Assembly: GCA_010909165.1 (NCBI GenBank)
Contig: VJWM01000173.1
Coordinates: 248,001-312,000 of the forward strand
Direction: 5' to 3'
Length of the DNA stretch: 64,000 bases
Source of the DNA: Anthoceros angustus
Taxonomy: Eukaryota > Streptophyta > Anthocerotopsida > Anthocerotales > Anthocerotaceae
The position numbers and the translations under genes are program-made. Below, piece after piece: positions 11,616 to 23,700 of the stretch (positions are counted from its first letter, which is position 1; each line of letters starts with the position of its first letter). Under the pieces are notes generated by a model. That model made no database searches. It was not told the DNA's origin and was given only the letters and a program-made list of their open reading frames with translations.

Positions 11616-13200
11616 GACAAACCTGTAAAGATTAATACGGGTGGCTTCTTTGTTCGTCTGGTGACGGTGGGCGGTCGACGCATGCAAAGACTGATGCACC
11701 GGTGGGAAAAGATTATGTCGAGCCGCATCCAACCCGATTTACGCCAAGCTTGGAGTCAGTCCGCGAGCTGCAACCTGCATCGACTGAGTTGAAGGAGGCA
11801 GCATTCAGATTCTTGGCTGATGCCTGTAGCTGTGTGTGCGTGATCTTCATACATTCCTGCGTGGATTGTGCATGTTAGAATTCCAGGGTTGGGACATGCA
11901 GACCAAGATCACAGCAATAAGGTGCATCAGATCTGTAACGTAAACACAGATCAACGCAGGTGAGACCTTAAGATATGATACAAATTTTCCTCCGTCTCAA
12001 GGGCCCTCACGTAGGGAAGACACCTACCCAAATTTCAAGGAATCTATGATACTGTAATGGTACCAAGTTCCTACACCACAGAAGCTTGTTTAGGACTAGT
12101 TTCTAGACTATTGATCCCGACATAGTACTTACTTCCACCATTGTCATTGCAGAGGAGGGAATCTCGGAGGTAGGGTGGCTTGATGGTATTTACTCCGTAC
12201 TAGATCCGAGAGGGACATGGTTCCATCGATGTTGTGGAGAAGCGCAATTACGAGGATGCATCATGTTCATGCCCAGTGGCCCAGTGCAGAGCGGGGACGA
12301 GGGAAGAATAGGTCGAGAGCTGGAGTTAAAGCGAGGATGAAGGATGTCCAACTCCAGCTCACGTCTCCGAGCTGTACAGGCCACATTTCATGCAGCTGTT
12401 GTAGGTAGCAGGCCTCAAGAAGCCGGTGTAGAGCACAAGGGGCATGATCATTGGCGCCGTATCGAACGTGCTGGATAGAGTGTCGTTGTTGTAACTCGTG
12501 ATGGGAGGGGGGGCAGTTGGATGTCACCGTAGCCAAGGAAGTGGTGTATTGTGAGCTCTGACTAGTATATCATCGCACACCTACGCATGCTCACTCACCT
12601 CATTGCAAGTTTGTGCTCCAGGACCTCGCATTCGTGCTCAGTGTTGCTATCCTTGACGGCGGCAGCGTCAATTCCAGCACCTGATTCTGCGCGTCAGTGT
12701 GGAGGGATTCGGGAATTTGCGCGACAGATGCGCACCAGGAATGTGATCAAGCTTCTTTGATTCTCATCGCTCTGTAGCCACCAGACGCGTGGTTTACCCA
12801 CCGGTCTCGTTTCGGCGGGATTTGACGGGCATGGACATGGATGGAGACTTGCTCCACTATCTATTCACCTATCGTTTATCATACAGAAACCAATAAAGCG
12901 CTGCAAGTTCTTTCTACCTAGAACCGGTCTATTTCAATCTTTGGTTGTTTCCACGGAGCCTGGCTTGTGTATGACCATTGCAGTCTATCTTGTTTTGTTG
13001 GATCTCCCTACTACTACTACTAAGCTAAAATATTTATTTTTATTTAAATTATTATTATTAATCATATATAAAATAATATATACAGCAATGTCCCTTACTA
13101 CGCATCTAGTAAAGAATCGACAAAGTGCAGATCCTAGCTGTCTAAGACCACGCCAACTCACTCCTGGCGAAAAGAATGCACAATCTCACAACGCTCTCAA
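11616..13200. other. Upstream region of the ABCG gene
   Basis: Contains the probable 5' UTR splice acceptor TTTACAG next to the ABCG start codon, then about 1.5 kb without a recognisable protein. Several 60-90 codon open frames near 12190-12540 show no domain. From about 13015 the sequence turns strongly AT-rich. Confidence 0.5.
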
Positions 13201-13202
13201 CC

Positions 13203-13475
13203 TTATGATGGAGCACTAGACTCCTACTACGATGGAGCACTAGACTCCTAATACTAACGACTCATAGTCCTTATTTTTTTTATAGATTAATTATAAATAA
13301 TATAATCTAATAATGTAATTTATCCTACCATTTCCAAGTGTGAGATCGAGGTCAAGGTTTTCACAAAAAAAAAGGAAAGGAAGGTTTTCACAAGGCTGAA
13401 GTGTGGTTCAAGGTTTGGGTTTTCACAAGGCTGAAGTGTGAGTCAGAGTTTTCACAAAAAACACACTTGCAACTT
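13203..13475. repeat. Small direct repeats in AT-rich spacer
   Basis: GATGGAGCACTAGACTCCTA occurs twice about 26 bp apart near 13207-13252. Further on, GTTTTCACAAGGCTGAAGTG occurs twice within 13384-13440, flanked by two more degenerate GTTTTCACAA copies. Confidence 0.75.
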
Positions 13476-14285
13476 CACATCATCAACATTTTAAAACTTG
13501 GAAGGTTGAGCTTGAAAGTTTTGATACTAATAATAGGAAGCCCATTATGTATTGCAATTGAATCACTATGCTTCAATTTTAGAAGCTATGCTTAACCATG
13601 GAATACATTTTCAAGAAGGAATGCTATTTACTAGAATAAGGTATTGAAAGTCTATTCTCTCTTGAAAGTTTCTAGTCTTTCAAATATGATGAAGAAGTGC
13701 TGAATATATCCCTTACTACAAGAGGAAGAGGAGAATTTAGGAAGTGTATGTTGTACAGTTTTACCTCCGGTTGAGGAGCATTAACATCCTGACCTAGCTT
13801 TCGAGCAACATTAGGGACTTAGACGCAATAGGTTAAACCATGTGATTGGCCCATGAATGGGAAAGCAACAAGAATGAGTGATATGAAAACTTGGGCAAAC
13901 ATAAGTAACATACCACACATAAGTTGCATGTATAACGCATGCACTGCAACATCAGCTACATAAGAAGTAATGTAGATCTGGAGACTTTATAAAGAAGCGG
14001 AGATAGGAAGACCCATCTACCCTAAGCCGATGGGGAACAACCCACAAGAGGGTCGAAGGCCAAGAGGGCTAGCTCCCACGAATGTCGAACCTGTAACTAC
14101 CTACCGCTCCAAGAATGTCGTGATCTGAGATATGCAATGCAAGAGTGTTGTGAGAAGACCACAGCTATGACTCCGAGAGCGACGTGTGAGGAATTTGCGT
14201 ATTGTTATCGTGGGGAGAGTTTGTTTGTGCCACAACATGCGAGCTACTCTCTCCTATTGTTATTGGTTTGCACCTATATTTGCAT
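13476..14285. other. Spacer without recognisable genes
   Basis: AT-rich unique sequence with no coding pattern, RNA gene or clear repeat that I can support. Confidence 0.45.
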
Positions 14286-14299
14286 ATTAGATTTGTTTT

Positions 14300-14690
14300 G
14301 CTTGGTTGTTTGTTGATGAAGTGCTTATATGAATGCAAGTGCTTATCTCGTGCGATATGTCTCTTGCACTCGTTGTCGTCCTGTTAATAGCATTGGTTAA
14401 CGCCCTCTCCAGGGCGATGCACACCCGCTGTCGAAAGAAAGCGACCCCAGAGGAAAGGGGGAGAGCTACCCCGCTCCTGTGACCGTGGTAGGCTTTAGCA
14501 CAATCATTTATGAGCCTTGAGAAATCCTTGCCCATGGCCCTATGAGTCTCGATAGTAAGGGGGGATGAAGGCATGGCCTTGCTACATAGGTATGTAATGT
14601 GTACTTTTGCCTGTCGCCCATTTCTCCGCCGCCCAACCCGGAAGGTTGATGATGACATGCTCACAAATGGTGTCTCGAGTGCATTATTCT
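14300..14690 (-). pseudogene. Decayed retroelement fragment (C-terminal endonuclease-like region)
   Basis: Minus-strand translation shows ICEHVIIN then GWAAE, as in the copy at 61.3 kb, followed in another frame by KAMPSSPLTIETHRAMGKDF, CAKAYHGHRSG and GVAFFRQRVCIALERAL. These match the 58-kb copy (ALETYGALAKDF, SAKAYHARRHG, TTFFRQQVSMALQQAL). Frames are broken by indels and stops. Relatives with this tail are known from plant and algal non-LTR reverse transcriptases; the endonuclease role is inference. Confidence 0.6.
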
Positions 14691-15421
14691 CCTAGTTACT
14701 TTTTATATTTTGATATATATTTATTATTTAAATTTTATTATTTATATTATATATTTTTAACTAATGAAGTGGTGAAGACAGTTGTTCATCATATTCATCC
14801 ATTCCTACCCTTGCCAACCCTCTCTCTTTCTCATTTAGTCTTTGGGACATGTCTTTTTCATTTAGTTTTTGGGGTGAACAAAAATAGTCTTTGGGAAGAT
14901 CAGAAATTAATATGCATAGAGTTCTTAACAACATGAAGTTCTTAAGAATTTCATCGTTAAACATCCTTCCTTTGACTTGATAAAAATTAGAATAGGTTGC
15001 CTCATAAAGCTATGGTATAAGGAGTTTTCCAAAGCTTGAGGACTTGCTAGTAGTTTTGGTATCTCACAAAAAGCTAATTGTAAGCACAATATACCAAAAG
15101 TAGGGCACAACCTCAGTTTCGCTGTTTGTATGTAGTTCATGCCAAGAGTAGGGCTTGAACCTCAATTTGTGTAATTGTATGCACTTCCTACCAAAAGAGC
15201 AAGGCACAAATCATAGTTTCATCTAGTAAGACTGAAATTGAGATTTTTGGAGAAAAAAATTAAGGTGAGCCAAATTTACTATATCACTTTCCTACTATAA
15301 ATATTCAAGTAGTACCAAATTGAGGATAGGGAGGATATGGAAGATTGAAGGCTCTTAGGCGATGTCCACTAGTATTATGAATATTGATGCAATAACTCAT
15401 TTTAGATTGGGAGAGGATATT
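14691..15421. other. AT-rich spacer
   Basis: Very AT-rich near 14700-14760, otherwise featureless. No coding or RNA feature could be supported. Confidence 0.45.
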
Positions 15422-15605
15422 GAAGATGAAGGCTTAAAAATATGGCTTGCTTACATCATGTCGAAATGCCAAACATAAAGAGCATATTAAAGACAAAGGC
15501 AAGATATTGAAGATGAAGAATAGAAAATATGGCTTGCTTATAATTTGTCAAAATACCAAACATGAAGATGCTATTGAAGACAAAGGCTCATGAGCTTACT
15601 TTGGT
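15422..15605. repeat. Two-copy degenerate tandem repeat, about 90 bp
   Basis: The string ATATTGAAGATGAAG, then AATATGGCTTGCTTA, then TGTC-AAAT-CCAAACAT, then AAAGACAAAGGC recurs once with point changes, giving two adjacent units. Confidence 0.75.
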
Positions 15606-15861
15606 CATGGCGTTGTGTGATAGGTTTCTTCAGAGGGTTTTTTACTCCATTTGAGTTTTTCTCTAAGTAATGCCACTCGCAAATTTTTTTTCGTGTCAAT
15701 GCTCACAATTTTTTCTCTCTTCACGCCACATGGAGACGAGAGAATTCCAGGCTCAGTGTTAAAAGTAATATGATAAGAGAGCATATCGCAAGTAATAATG
15801 TTCTGAGCATTTTTCTGTTGTAATGTTTTTCTCGGATCCCAAATTAATATATTATTGTAAT

Positions 15862-16180
15862 AACTTGCTTTCTATATATGATGTCTCAAGAGGTGACTTG
15901 AGAAGTACTAAAAGAATAAGAACTTGTTTTCTGTATATGATGTCTAAAGATGTGACTTATGAACTATTCTAGTAATATGAACTTGTTTACTACATATGTT
16001 ATTCAAAAAGGTGACTTCAGAACTACTATATGTAGTAATAGGAACTTGGTTTCTACGTATAATGTCTCAATATGTGACTTAAAACTAGTGTAATAATACG
16101 AAGGTGCTTTCTATATATGATGTTTAAAGAGTGACTTAGGAACTACCAACTACATACATAGGAACTTGGTTCCCTACAAA
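15862..16180. repeat. About 60-bp degenerate tandem repeat, 5 copies
   Basis: Units begin GAACTTG-TTTCTA, contain a TATATGATGTCT-like core and GTGACTT, and end AGTAATA-G. Period is about 58-64 bp with substitutions and indels, so the array is old. Confidence 0.8.
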
Positions 16181-17485
16181 GGGGCCTAGAGAAGGTGTAT
16201 GTATGTCATTGTGAGCACTGGTCAAACCTTCATCCGGTTAGTAGGGGTCATTTTTATGATGTCTTCTATTAGATACTGGATAGAAGATCTGGGTTATTAA
16301 CTTCAAATTTAACGTTAAGTCCTAACTAGGTAGGTACAGTGCCTAGCATAGGTGATGTTATGGCGTTTGAAGCCCCGGAGTTTCCAGAAAAGGCCGAGGA
16401 GCCCTAACCCTAATTCAGCGTTTCCTATAAAGGTTGGTGTCCCAGCCTTTCAAAGTATTGTCGAGATTGTTTTTGCGAGGTTCTCGTTTGCGGATCTATG
16501 CTCTGTCCAGGTTGTGAAGTAGGGTTGCTGTGCGAGAAGGGCATGTAGCGGATGATCCGTGATCCTGCTTGGTTGGTCACCACGTCTGATGGCGACGGAT
16601 GCGACGGTGGCCCTGCCCTGTTCTCTCTGAGAGCCTTAGCCTGATGTCACTGCTGTGAGGCTATGAGCGGATGAGGCTTCGCAGTTTGCCCGCGTGCCCA
16701 GGCATGTCGCTTCTTGGCAGATGGATGACGTTGGCCTGTAACCCTAACCCTAGCCCGCCAGAGGCGTGGTGCAGCCTGCTCTTTGCCGGCCTGCTGTGAC
16801 CGCAGGCGATTGGTATGGATCTCTGGCGGTAGTTGGAAGAGTCGTGCTTGTATGCGTGATGTAAGGTCGTTTCGGTTTGTGGCTGAATGCCGCCTGTGGT
16901 ATCTAGTGACCACGAGCTGATTGCTATGACTGGCCACCTCGTAAACAGGCAGAGAGCATGTGGCGGCTGCGACGCAGACTGGGTCTGTTCGCCCTTTTTG
17001 TTACTTTTTGTGCTGCTAACATATCCGTGGATCAGGTCAGTCATCGTGATTGCGGTTGAGTGGTAGCAGTTCTGTTTCCTGGTGCGGCCAGTGATGAAAC
17101 CAAATCGAGCGTTAGTTGTGGTGCTGCTTGAGACTTTGCTTTGCAAAGAGAACCTACTCGGCTTACCACTACATTTCTGTGACGCATACTCCTCTCCTGA
17201 GGTCTCAGGATACAGTCTTGTTAGTAGGTTGTTTGCCTTTCCAGTGCTGTGTCGTGCTGAGGAAAGGGATGACATACTGTCGCCCCAGTCCTAAAGCTGT
17301 CTCGACAGCTGTTGTGGACTCGACGATATTCGTACTGTCTGATTCAAAAGCCTTTCTGTTGGGCCATTAGGGCTCGGTCGCGGCGGGTCTTGGTGTCTGT
17401 TCTGATGGTGTCGATTAGGGTTTTGGTGTTCGGCTTTCGTTTCTGCCGGGTATTTAGGGACTGGTTGCAGGGTGTGTTCGGTGGT
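16181..17485. other. Spacer becoming GC-richer, without recognised gene
   Basis: Composition rises towards the right. Telomere-like ACCCTAACCCTA strings occur near 16740 and a weaker one near 16403. Minus-strand open frames of 96 and 204 codons (16647-17275) overlap in different frames and show no domain. Confidence 0.4.
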
Positions 17486-17488
17486 GGT

Positions 17489-17602
17489 CGGTGATGATAA
17501 ACCTAAGGCTTGTTTCTCATAACATTCGCAGTTGCCGACCGAGAGTTTTCGCCCCGCCAGGCTTGAGAACTGATGCGGTCAAAACTTCCTTGGATATCTG
17601 AG
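17489..17602 (+). repeat. Direct repeat A, about 114 bp
   Basis: Nearly identical to 17686-17798, 197 bp away. The unit begins CGGTGATGATAAACCTAAGG and ends TTGGATATCTGAG; only a few substitutions and one indel separate the copies. Confidence 0.9.
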
Positions 17603-17685
17603 ACCAGTCTCGAACACCTTAGTTGTCTGTCAGAGGTTGTAGCATTTCCTGCTCTGCAGGAAGTGTGATGCGGGTCTCAAGTCTC

Positions 17686-17798
17686 CGGTGATGATAAACC
17701 TAAGGCTTGTTTCTCATAACATTCGCAGTTGCCGACCGAGAGTTTTCGCCCTGCCAGGCTTGAGAACTGATGCGGCAAAACTTCTTTGGATATCTGAG
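17686..17798 (+). repeat. Direct repeat B, about 113 bp
   Basis: Second copy of the 17489-17602 unit. About 83 bp of unrelated sequence separates the two copies. Confidence 0.9.
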
Positions 17799-20700
17799 GA
17801 GACGAGGTATACGTAGGTTGTCTAGCTTTTGAATGACATGAAGTGTGCGGGTAGTGGTTGAGAGTCAGGGTGGCGTGGTAGTGTCTGTGGGCGGAGGACG
17901 CCGTGGTGCGGGCAGTGTGGAGAAGGGGGGGAAGTGATGCTACCAGCTTTCCGAAACGCATGGTAACATGCTTGCGGACACAACGATAATGATTTGCACG
18001 TCAGTCTGATCCCCATCCTCCTCCCACGTTGCAGCCAGCGCCGTTGTTCCCGCCCTGTCCAGTCCATGAGAGGCAAGGCAACGTGATCCGGCAGTGGGCC
18101 TGGGAAGAGGCGAGCAGGTAGATGACGACATCCTTGCTCCATGTCCAGGATACAAAACAATCCCCCACGGCTCTCTCTCCCACCCACCTGCATCCTCCAT
18201 GCGCGGAGCGCCACACACACACACACACATAAAGGAAGGAGGACGGTGTCCTTGGTACTGGACGCAAGGCACAGCTTCTTGGCTGTGCCAAGGACGCGGG
18301 GCCATTGAAGGCCGGTCGTGAATGCATGAAGGAAGCATCGACGATGATCCGGATATCTCACAATTGCAGGTGGCTAACTGAACGTGCGAAGTAATTAAGT
18401 TAGGCAAAGCGGAATGAAAGCAAGAGCGTGTGTGAAGGTGAAATGTCCGTTGAGCGAGACCGTTGTTGGTGAGAGGGGCCCGCGGGCGTAAAAAAAGCGG
18501 CAAGGGCCGGGCCCAAGGGCGCACGCGCAAGGCGGTGAGTCGGACAATATCTGGGCGCAGCGGGTCCAAAGGCGTCTCTTTCCATGGACATGGACAGTGA
18601 CGCAGCCGGGGCCCGGGCGGGGCGGGGCGGGCCGGGGCGGGCCGGGTGGAGCGAGGCCGGTGAGGCCGGCCATCCATGTAGTGTACATATACGGGTGGCG
18701 GGGCCCACCAGCGGTGCTGGCTCTGGCTCTGGCTCTGGCTCTGGGGGTTCTGGCTCTGGCTCTGGCTCTGGCTCTGGCTCGCACGCCCAGCAGTGCAGTG
18801 ATGTGAGGATCACAAGGCGAAGCCACAGTCGCTTTGCACATCGTCCGGTCGCATTGTCACACCCAAGAGCGGCAGTTGGCAGTGCGCAGTGTGCAGTGTG
18901 GTGCAGTGTGGTGCAGTGGGCAGAGCAGGCGAGGATAATGCGCACTGTGACTTTCACAGAATGCCGGCCCGGAGCCCTGAGCTATGAGCCATGAGGCGTG
19001 AGTCTGTGGCAGGGGCAGGGGCAGGGCAGCCAGTCACCCCGTCCACGAGCCCACTTCCTCGTCATGTCCCCCCCATGGCCAGCCCAGCCGTCCGATCCAG
19101 CGATTCCAGTCCCAGTTCCAGCTTGCAGGAGGCGAGCGAGGAAGCGAGGCGGGAAGGACGCGGGAAAGAGAGCAAAGGGCTCCGGGGTCCGCTGCGATCG
19201 GGTCGAGGTGGCGGGGCCACTTGTACTCGCCACCCGTGCGACATGTGGCTGTGCGTTGGGTGACTAGTTGCCAGCCGGGCCCCAGCCCAGCTGCCCTGCT
19301 GGGGCAGTGCAGTGCAGTGCAGTGCAAGGCAGGCCCTCATTCCGAGGCCGCGGCAGCTGCAGCAATTGAAGGAGGCCGCATGCGATGGAGTTTCCAGTAT
19401 CCAAATACCGAGCCCGGGCCCGGTCCCGGTCCCGCTCCCGCTCCCGCTCCCGGCCCCGCTCCCGGCATGTCATGTCCCGGCCGGGTTTGCGGGCTGTGGG
19501 AGGAGCAATGAGTGCACGGCAGCAGGGCAGAAGTCGGCAGACTCCCCCTCGCTCGCTTGCTGGCTTCGCTTTCTTTGCAGTGCTTGCCTGCACAGCGTTG
19601 CATCGCATCGCATCGCATTGCATTGCACTGCATTGCACGTCGTAGTGTATCTGGACTTGGAGATATGGCCGGTAGTGCAGATATGTGGAATAATAAAGAA
19701 AAGAAAAGGGGCATTTCGCCGGGGCCGGGGCCGGGCCCGGGCCCGGGCCCGGGCCCGGGACCCGCCGTGAAAGATGGCCGGGGATTGCTTTTGCTTTTGC
19801 GTTTGCTTTTGCTTCTCCTTCTGCTTCCGCTTCTGGTTCAGCTTCCGCTTCTGCTTCTTGCGGTAACGTGCCTCTTCCGGATCCCGACTCCCGACTCCCG
19901 ATTGTAAGTGAAGGCGTAGGGCGAGGTACGTTGATGGCGCTATGGCTATGGCTGGGCGCTGGGCTGGGCCCCCGAGAAAAGCGAAGGTGTGCATGGGGAA
20001 GCCCGGCCCGGCCGCCCCACCCGCTCCCGCCCACGCTCCGCCACGGGATTCCGTTTCCGTCGTCGGCCACGGCGCCACGAACAAGGTGCCAACAGGCAAA
20101 GGGCGGGCCGCGTGAAATGGGGAAAGAAGGAAAGAATCGAGATTCTCCGAATCTGGCTGCGACTGGGCCTGGGCCTGGGCCTGGGCCTGGGCCTGCGCCT
20201 TTGTCTGCGCTGCGGCCAGGAGGGCGTAGGCGACACGTCGGGGGTGCGGGGTGCGCATGCACACAACACAGCACAGCACAGCACAGCACAGCACAGTGCG
20301 GCACACGAAATGGAGAAGCCAGGGGCGAACGGCCCGCGCCTACAGCACAGCGAGGCGAGGCGAGGCGAGAAAGAGTCCGTTGCTGCCTGGCCTTGGTGGG
20401 CGACGCAGATGCGCAGATGCGCAGATGCGCAGATGGGGGGCCGAGCCAGCAAGCCAGCTTTCAGCTTTTGGCATGGCATGTGACGCCATCATCATGCGAT
20501 TGGGAGGCGGGGAAGGCCAAGGGGAAGGGGAGGAGGAGGGCAAGAGGAAGGGGAATGGGAATGGGGGGCCCGGCTCTGGCACATGGCGCTGATCGTGAAG
20601 CCATTGTGCGGGCTCCAATCGCATGGCAGCAGGCAGCTTCTCGCTTTCGCCTGCATCGCCTTTCCGTGCTCCTCTCCTCTCCTCTCCCAGAGTGGGATTC

Positions 20701-23700
20701 CAAATTCCGGAGCGGAGCGCGGAGGTCAGCAGCAATCACATGTGCTGCTGCCGCTGCCCTTGCCCCTGCCCCCCCCCTTTTTTTTTTTAACTTTCCGCCC
20801 GCCCCAAAAGTTAAAGCTCAACGGATCTGGGGATCTTGGACAGTGCAGCCAGCCTCCCGGCCACCGGCCTTGGTCTGGTCATCGCCCAACTTGGACTCTT
20901 GGACTTGGACCCGCGTCTCCCGCTTCCCCCCGCTTCGCTTCGCTTCGCTTCGTGCGCCTTCTAATCCTTTCGTCGTCATTAATGAAAACATGTGCCGGTG
21001 CCCCGAGTGGGCCGTGTCTCCCCTAAATATGTAACCCTTCACCCCACCATGTACACACACATTACGTGAACATACCCCCAGCTCTTACCGCTCTATCGAT
21101 TACTCTTGTCGCTTTTCTACCACAATAAAGTGTAAAGTAGGAGGGGTGGTTCGAGTGCGTCCCAGGCGGTAGTGCGGGGTCCGGGGAGAAGCAGATGCGG
21201 ATGATGCCAGCAGCAGAGGGCCATGCCAGACACCGGGCTTTGCTGGGCTTTGCTGGCCTGTGGAGTCTGGCCGGGCCTGCCATGGCCGCGAAGGAGGCAA
21301 TTATTGCGTGAATCGAGATGGTGCAACTGCAACGCCAAGTAATGTACAGGCTGAGGCCAGGGGCCAGGGGCCAGGGGCAAGGGGCCAGGGGCCAGGGGCC
21401 AGGCCAGGGGCCAGGAGCCAGGAGCCAGAGGCCAGGAGGCAGAGGCCAGAGTCCGCGTCGTCTGCTCGAAACTCTACCCTCTACCCTCTGCACTCTGCAC
21501 TGCACACTAGCAGCTAGTACTGCACCCCAGCGGCAGCAGCGCTGCTGCGGTGCCAGAAATAGCCGAATAAAAAGGGCAGCGCATGATGGGAATCGGATGG
21601 GGAGGGATCTGGAATCGAGGAGCGTGATGCAGCGACTCTGCCACTGCCACTGCCACTACTGCCACTGCACTCCCATCACCACACTCTTGTGTAATGTGCG
21701 CACTGCAGACTGCAGACTGCAGACTGGTGTCTGCAGGGCAAGTGCACTGCCTCGCACTGCAAAGCAGTTTTGCAGTGCGAGCAGGCCCAGCACCAAACAA
21801 CAATTGCATGGATGTTGCGGCCCATGAATTGCATTCGGATAAGCCACCCAACAGTCAACAGTGGCCAGCCCACGGCAACGGACGGAACCCCACATCGCCA
21901 CACCCACATCAGCATTAGCATCAACATCAGCATCAGCATCACAAAAGAAAAGAAAAGATATGACGCCAAGCCGGACAAGACGAACGCAACACCTTCCTCG
22001 CCTCGCCTTTCCCGAACTTGCTTCCACTGGTCAAAATTAGCGAGCGCCAAGACCTTCTCTGCTCCGCCCTGCTCTGCTCCCGGACCCCGCCTCCGGCAAT
22101 GGACGCGGGACCCGGGACCCGGGACCCGGGACCTGGGCCTGCCACCCCTGCACCTCCCCCTTTTTCCTTTCTCCTGTCGTGACTCGCGCTTTGCCCCTTC
22201 CCTCGGCCTGTCGTTGCCCTTGACTCGTGCGCAGGCCAGGCCAGGCCAGCCCAGCCCAGCCCAGCCCAGCCCAGGCCCCACCAACCGCTTCCGCTACCGG
22301 GAGCCCGGGACCCGGGCATCCACATCCCCACATCTCCCCATCCGGCCCATCCCCAATCCAACCATCCCAATCCCAATGCAGGGCAAGGCTACTAAGGGAA
22401 CCCAAACCAAAGCAGTTACCATCCCTACTTACCCTTTCTCTTGCCGTGGCGTCAGGCGTCAGGCGTCATTAGTGCGCGACGCTAGCTAGTGCTCTGCTAG
22501 TGCACACCACTAACCTCTCACCTCACTGGTTGCTGGCTTATTGACCGCCGCCCACCGGAACCGGAACCTGAATCGCAACCGCAACCGCAACCGGAGCCGG
22601 AGCCGGAACCGGCACCGGCACCGGCCCCGGCCCCGGCTGCCCGGGCCCCGGCCCCCTGCCCGGGCCCCATCATTGATGCGACGCCACGGCCACCCCCACC
22701 ATCATTCACGCTTCACGACGCGCCGGTGAGTGAGAGGTGAGGTGAGAGCATTCAACACCGGCACGGTTGGTCAGAATTAGGGCGCCAGGCGGTGGTAGGT
22801 GCCACAGCCGGGCCCGGGCCCGGGCCCTGCTCCCTGCTGCGCTCTGCGCCAATTGCGTGGATACCCGGGTTGGGTGGGTGAACCGTGGGCCTGGGCCTGG
22901 CCCTGGCCCTGGCCAGCCCTGCTGCTGCTGCTGCTGCTGGCCTCAGGTCCTGACAACCGTGCCTCCCCCGCGCCATTCTTTGCCGACTTCGTTTTCCACC
23001 CCCCTCCTCCTTTTACTCCGCCGAGGCCGCGGTAAGAAGCTCGTGGCATCCATCTAACAACAACACCATCGTGCTTGCCGCGTACGATCCGGCCTGACCT
23101 GCTCCTCCTGCTCCTGCTCCTGCTGCACCTGTTCTCGCTCCCCGCCGCCTCCTCCCCTACGCCTCGGCTCCGGCGCCACCTAACTCCTCCTTCCCTCCTT
23201 CTTCATGTGTGCGCTAATCCAGCCAAATCAGCTAAACAAACTTAATTATAGGCCGGCGCTCCCCCCCCCGCGGCTTTTACTGCCTCTCTCTCTTCTCTCT
23301 CTCTCCTCTCAGTGACACCGCCACCTCCGACTGTTTTCCGCGGGCCCTGCAGCCCCCCCCTCCGGCCCAGGTCCAAGGTCAAGCCTACTACCCTGCCTGC
23401 TTGCGTGTGTGGCCGCCACCAGCACTGCAGAGAGGCGGGATTCGAACCCACGCCGCGCGCACGGCACGCGACCGGCTAACCAAAACGCCGCATGGTCACG
23501 CCCGGAACGGGACAGGCCGCCCCGCACCATTTACGCAATATTCCGCATTTGCTCACTTCCTCACATGTACACTCCACCTAGGTAATATCCCCTCCTTGAA
23601 CGGAGAGACGGGGACCGGGTATCCCAGCCAGCCGTGCGTAGACGGAGTCATAGGGTACACATACCTGGCTGCTGTAGGTTAATGTAGAAAAGGTTATCAT

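Noticed and set aside
16735-16755. Interstitial telomere array
   Set aside because: Only two CCCTAA-type units are present, too short to be a former chromosome end.
18395-21034. Several long open frames (up to 388 codons) on both strands of the GC-rich region
   Set aside because: They overlap each other in several frames, are made of simple-repeat peptides (Gly-Ser, Pro-Gly, Arg-Ala), and show no domain; stop codons are rare in this composition.
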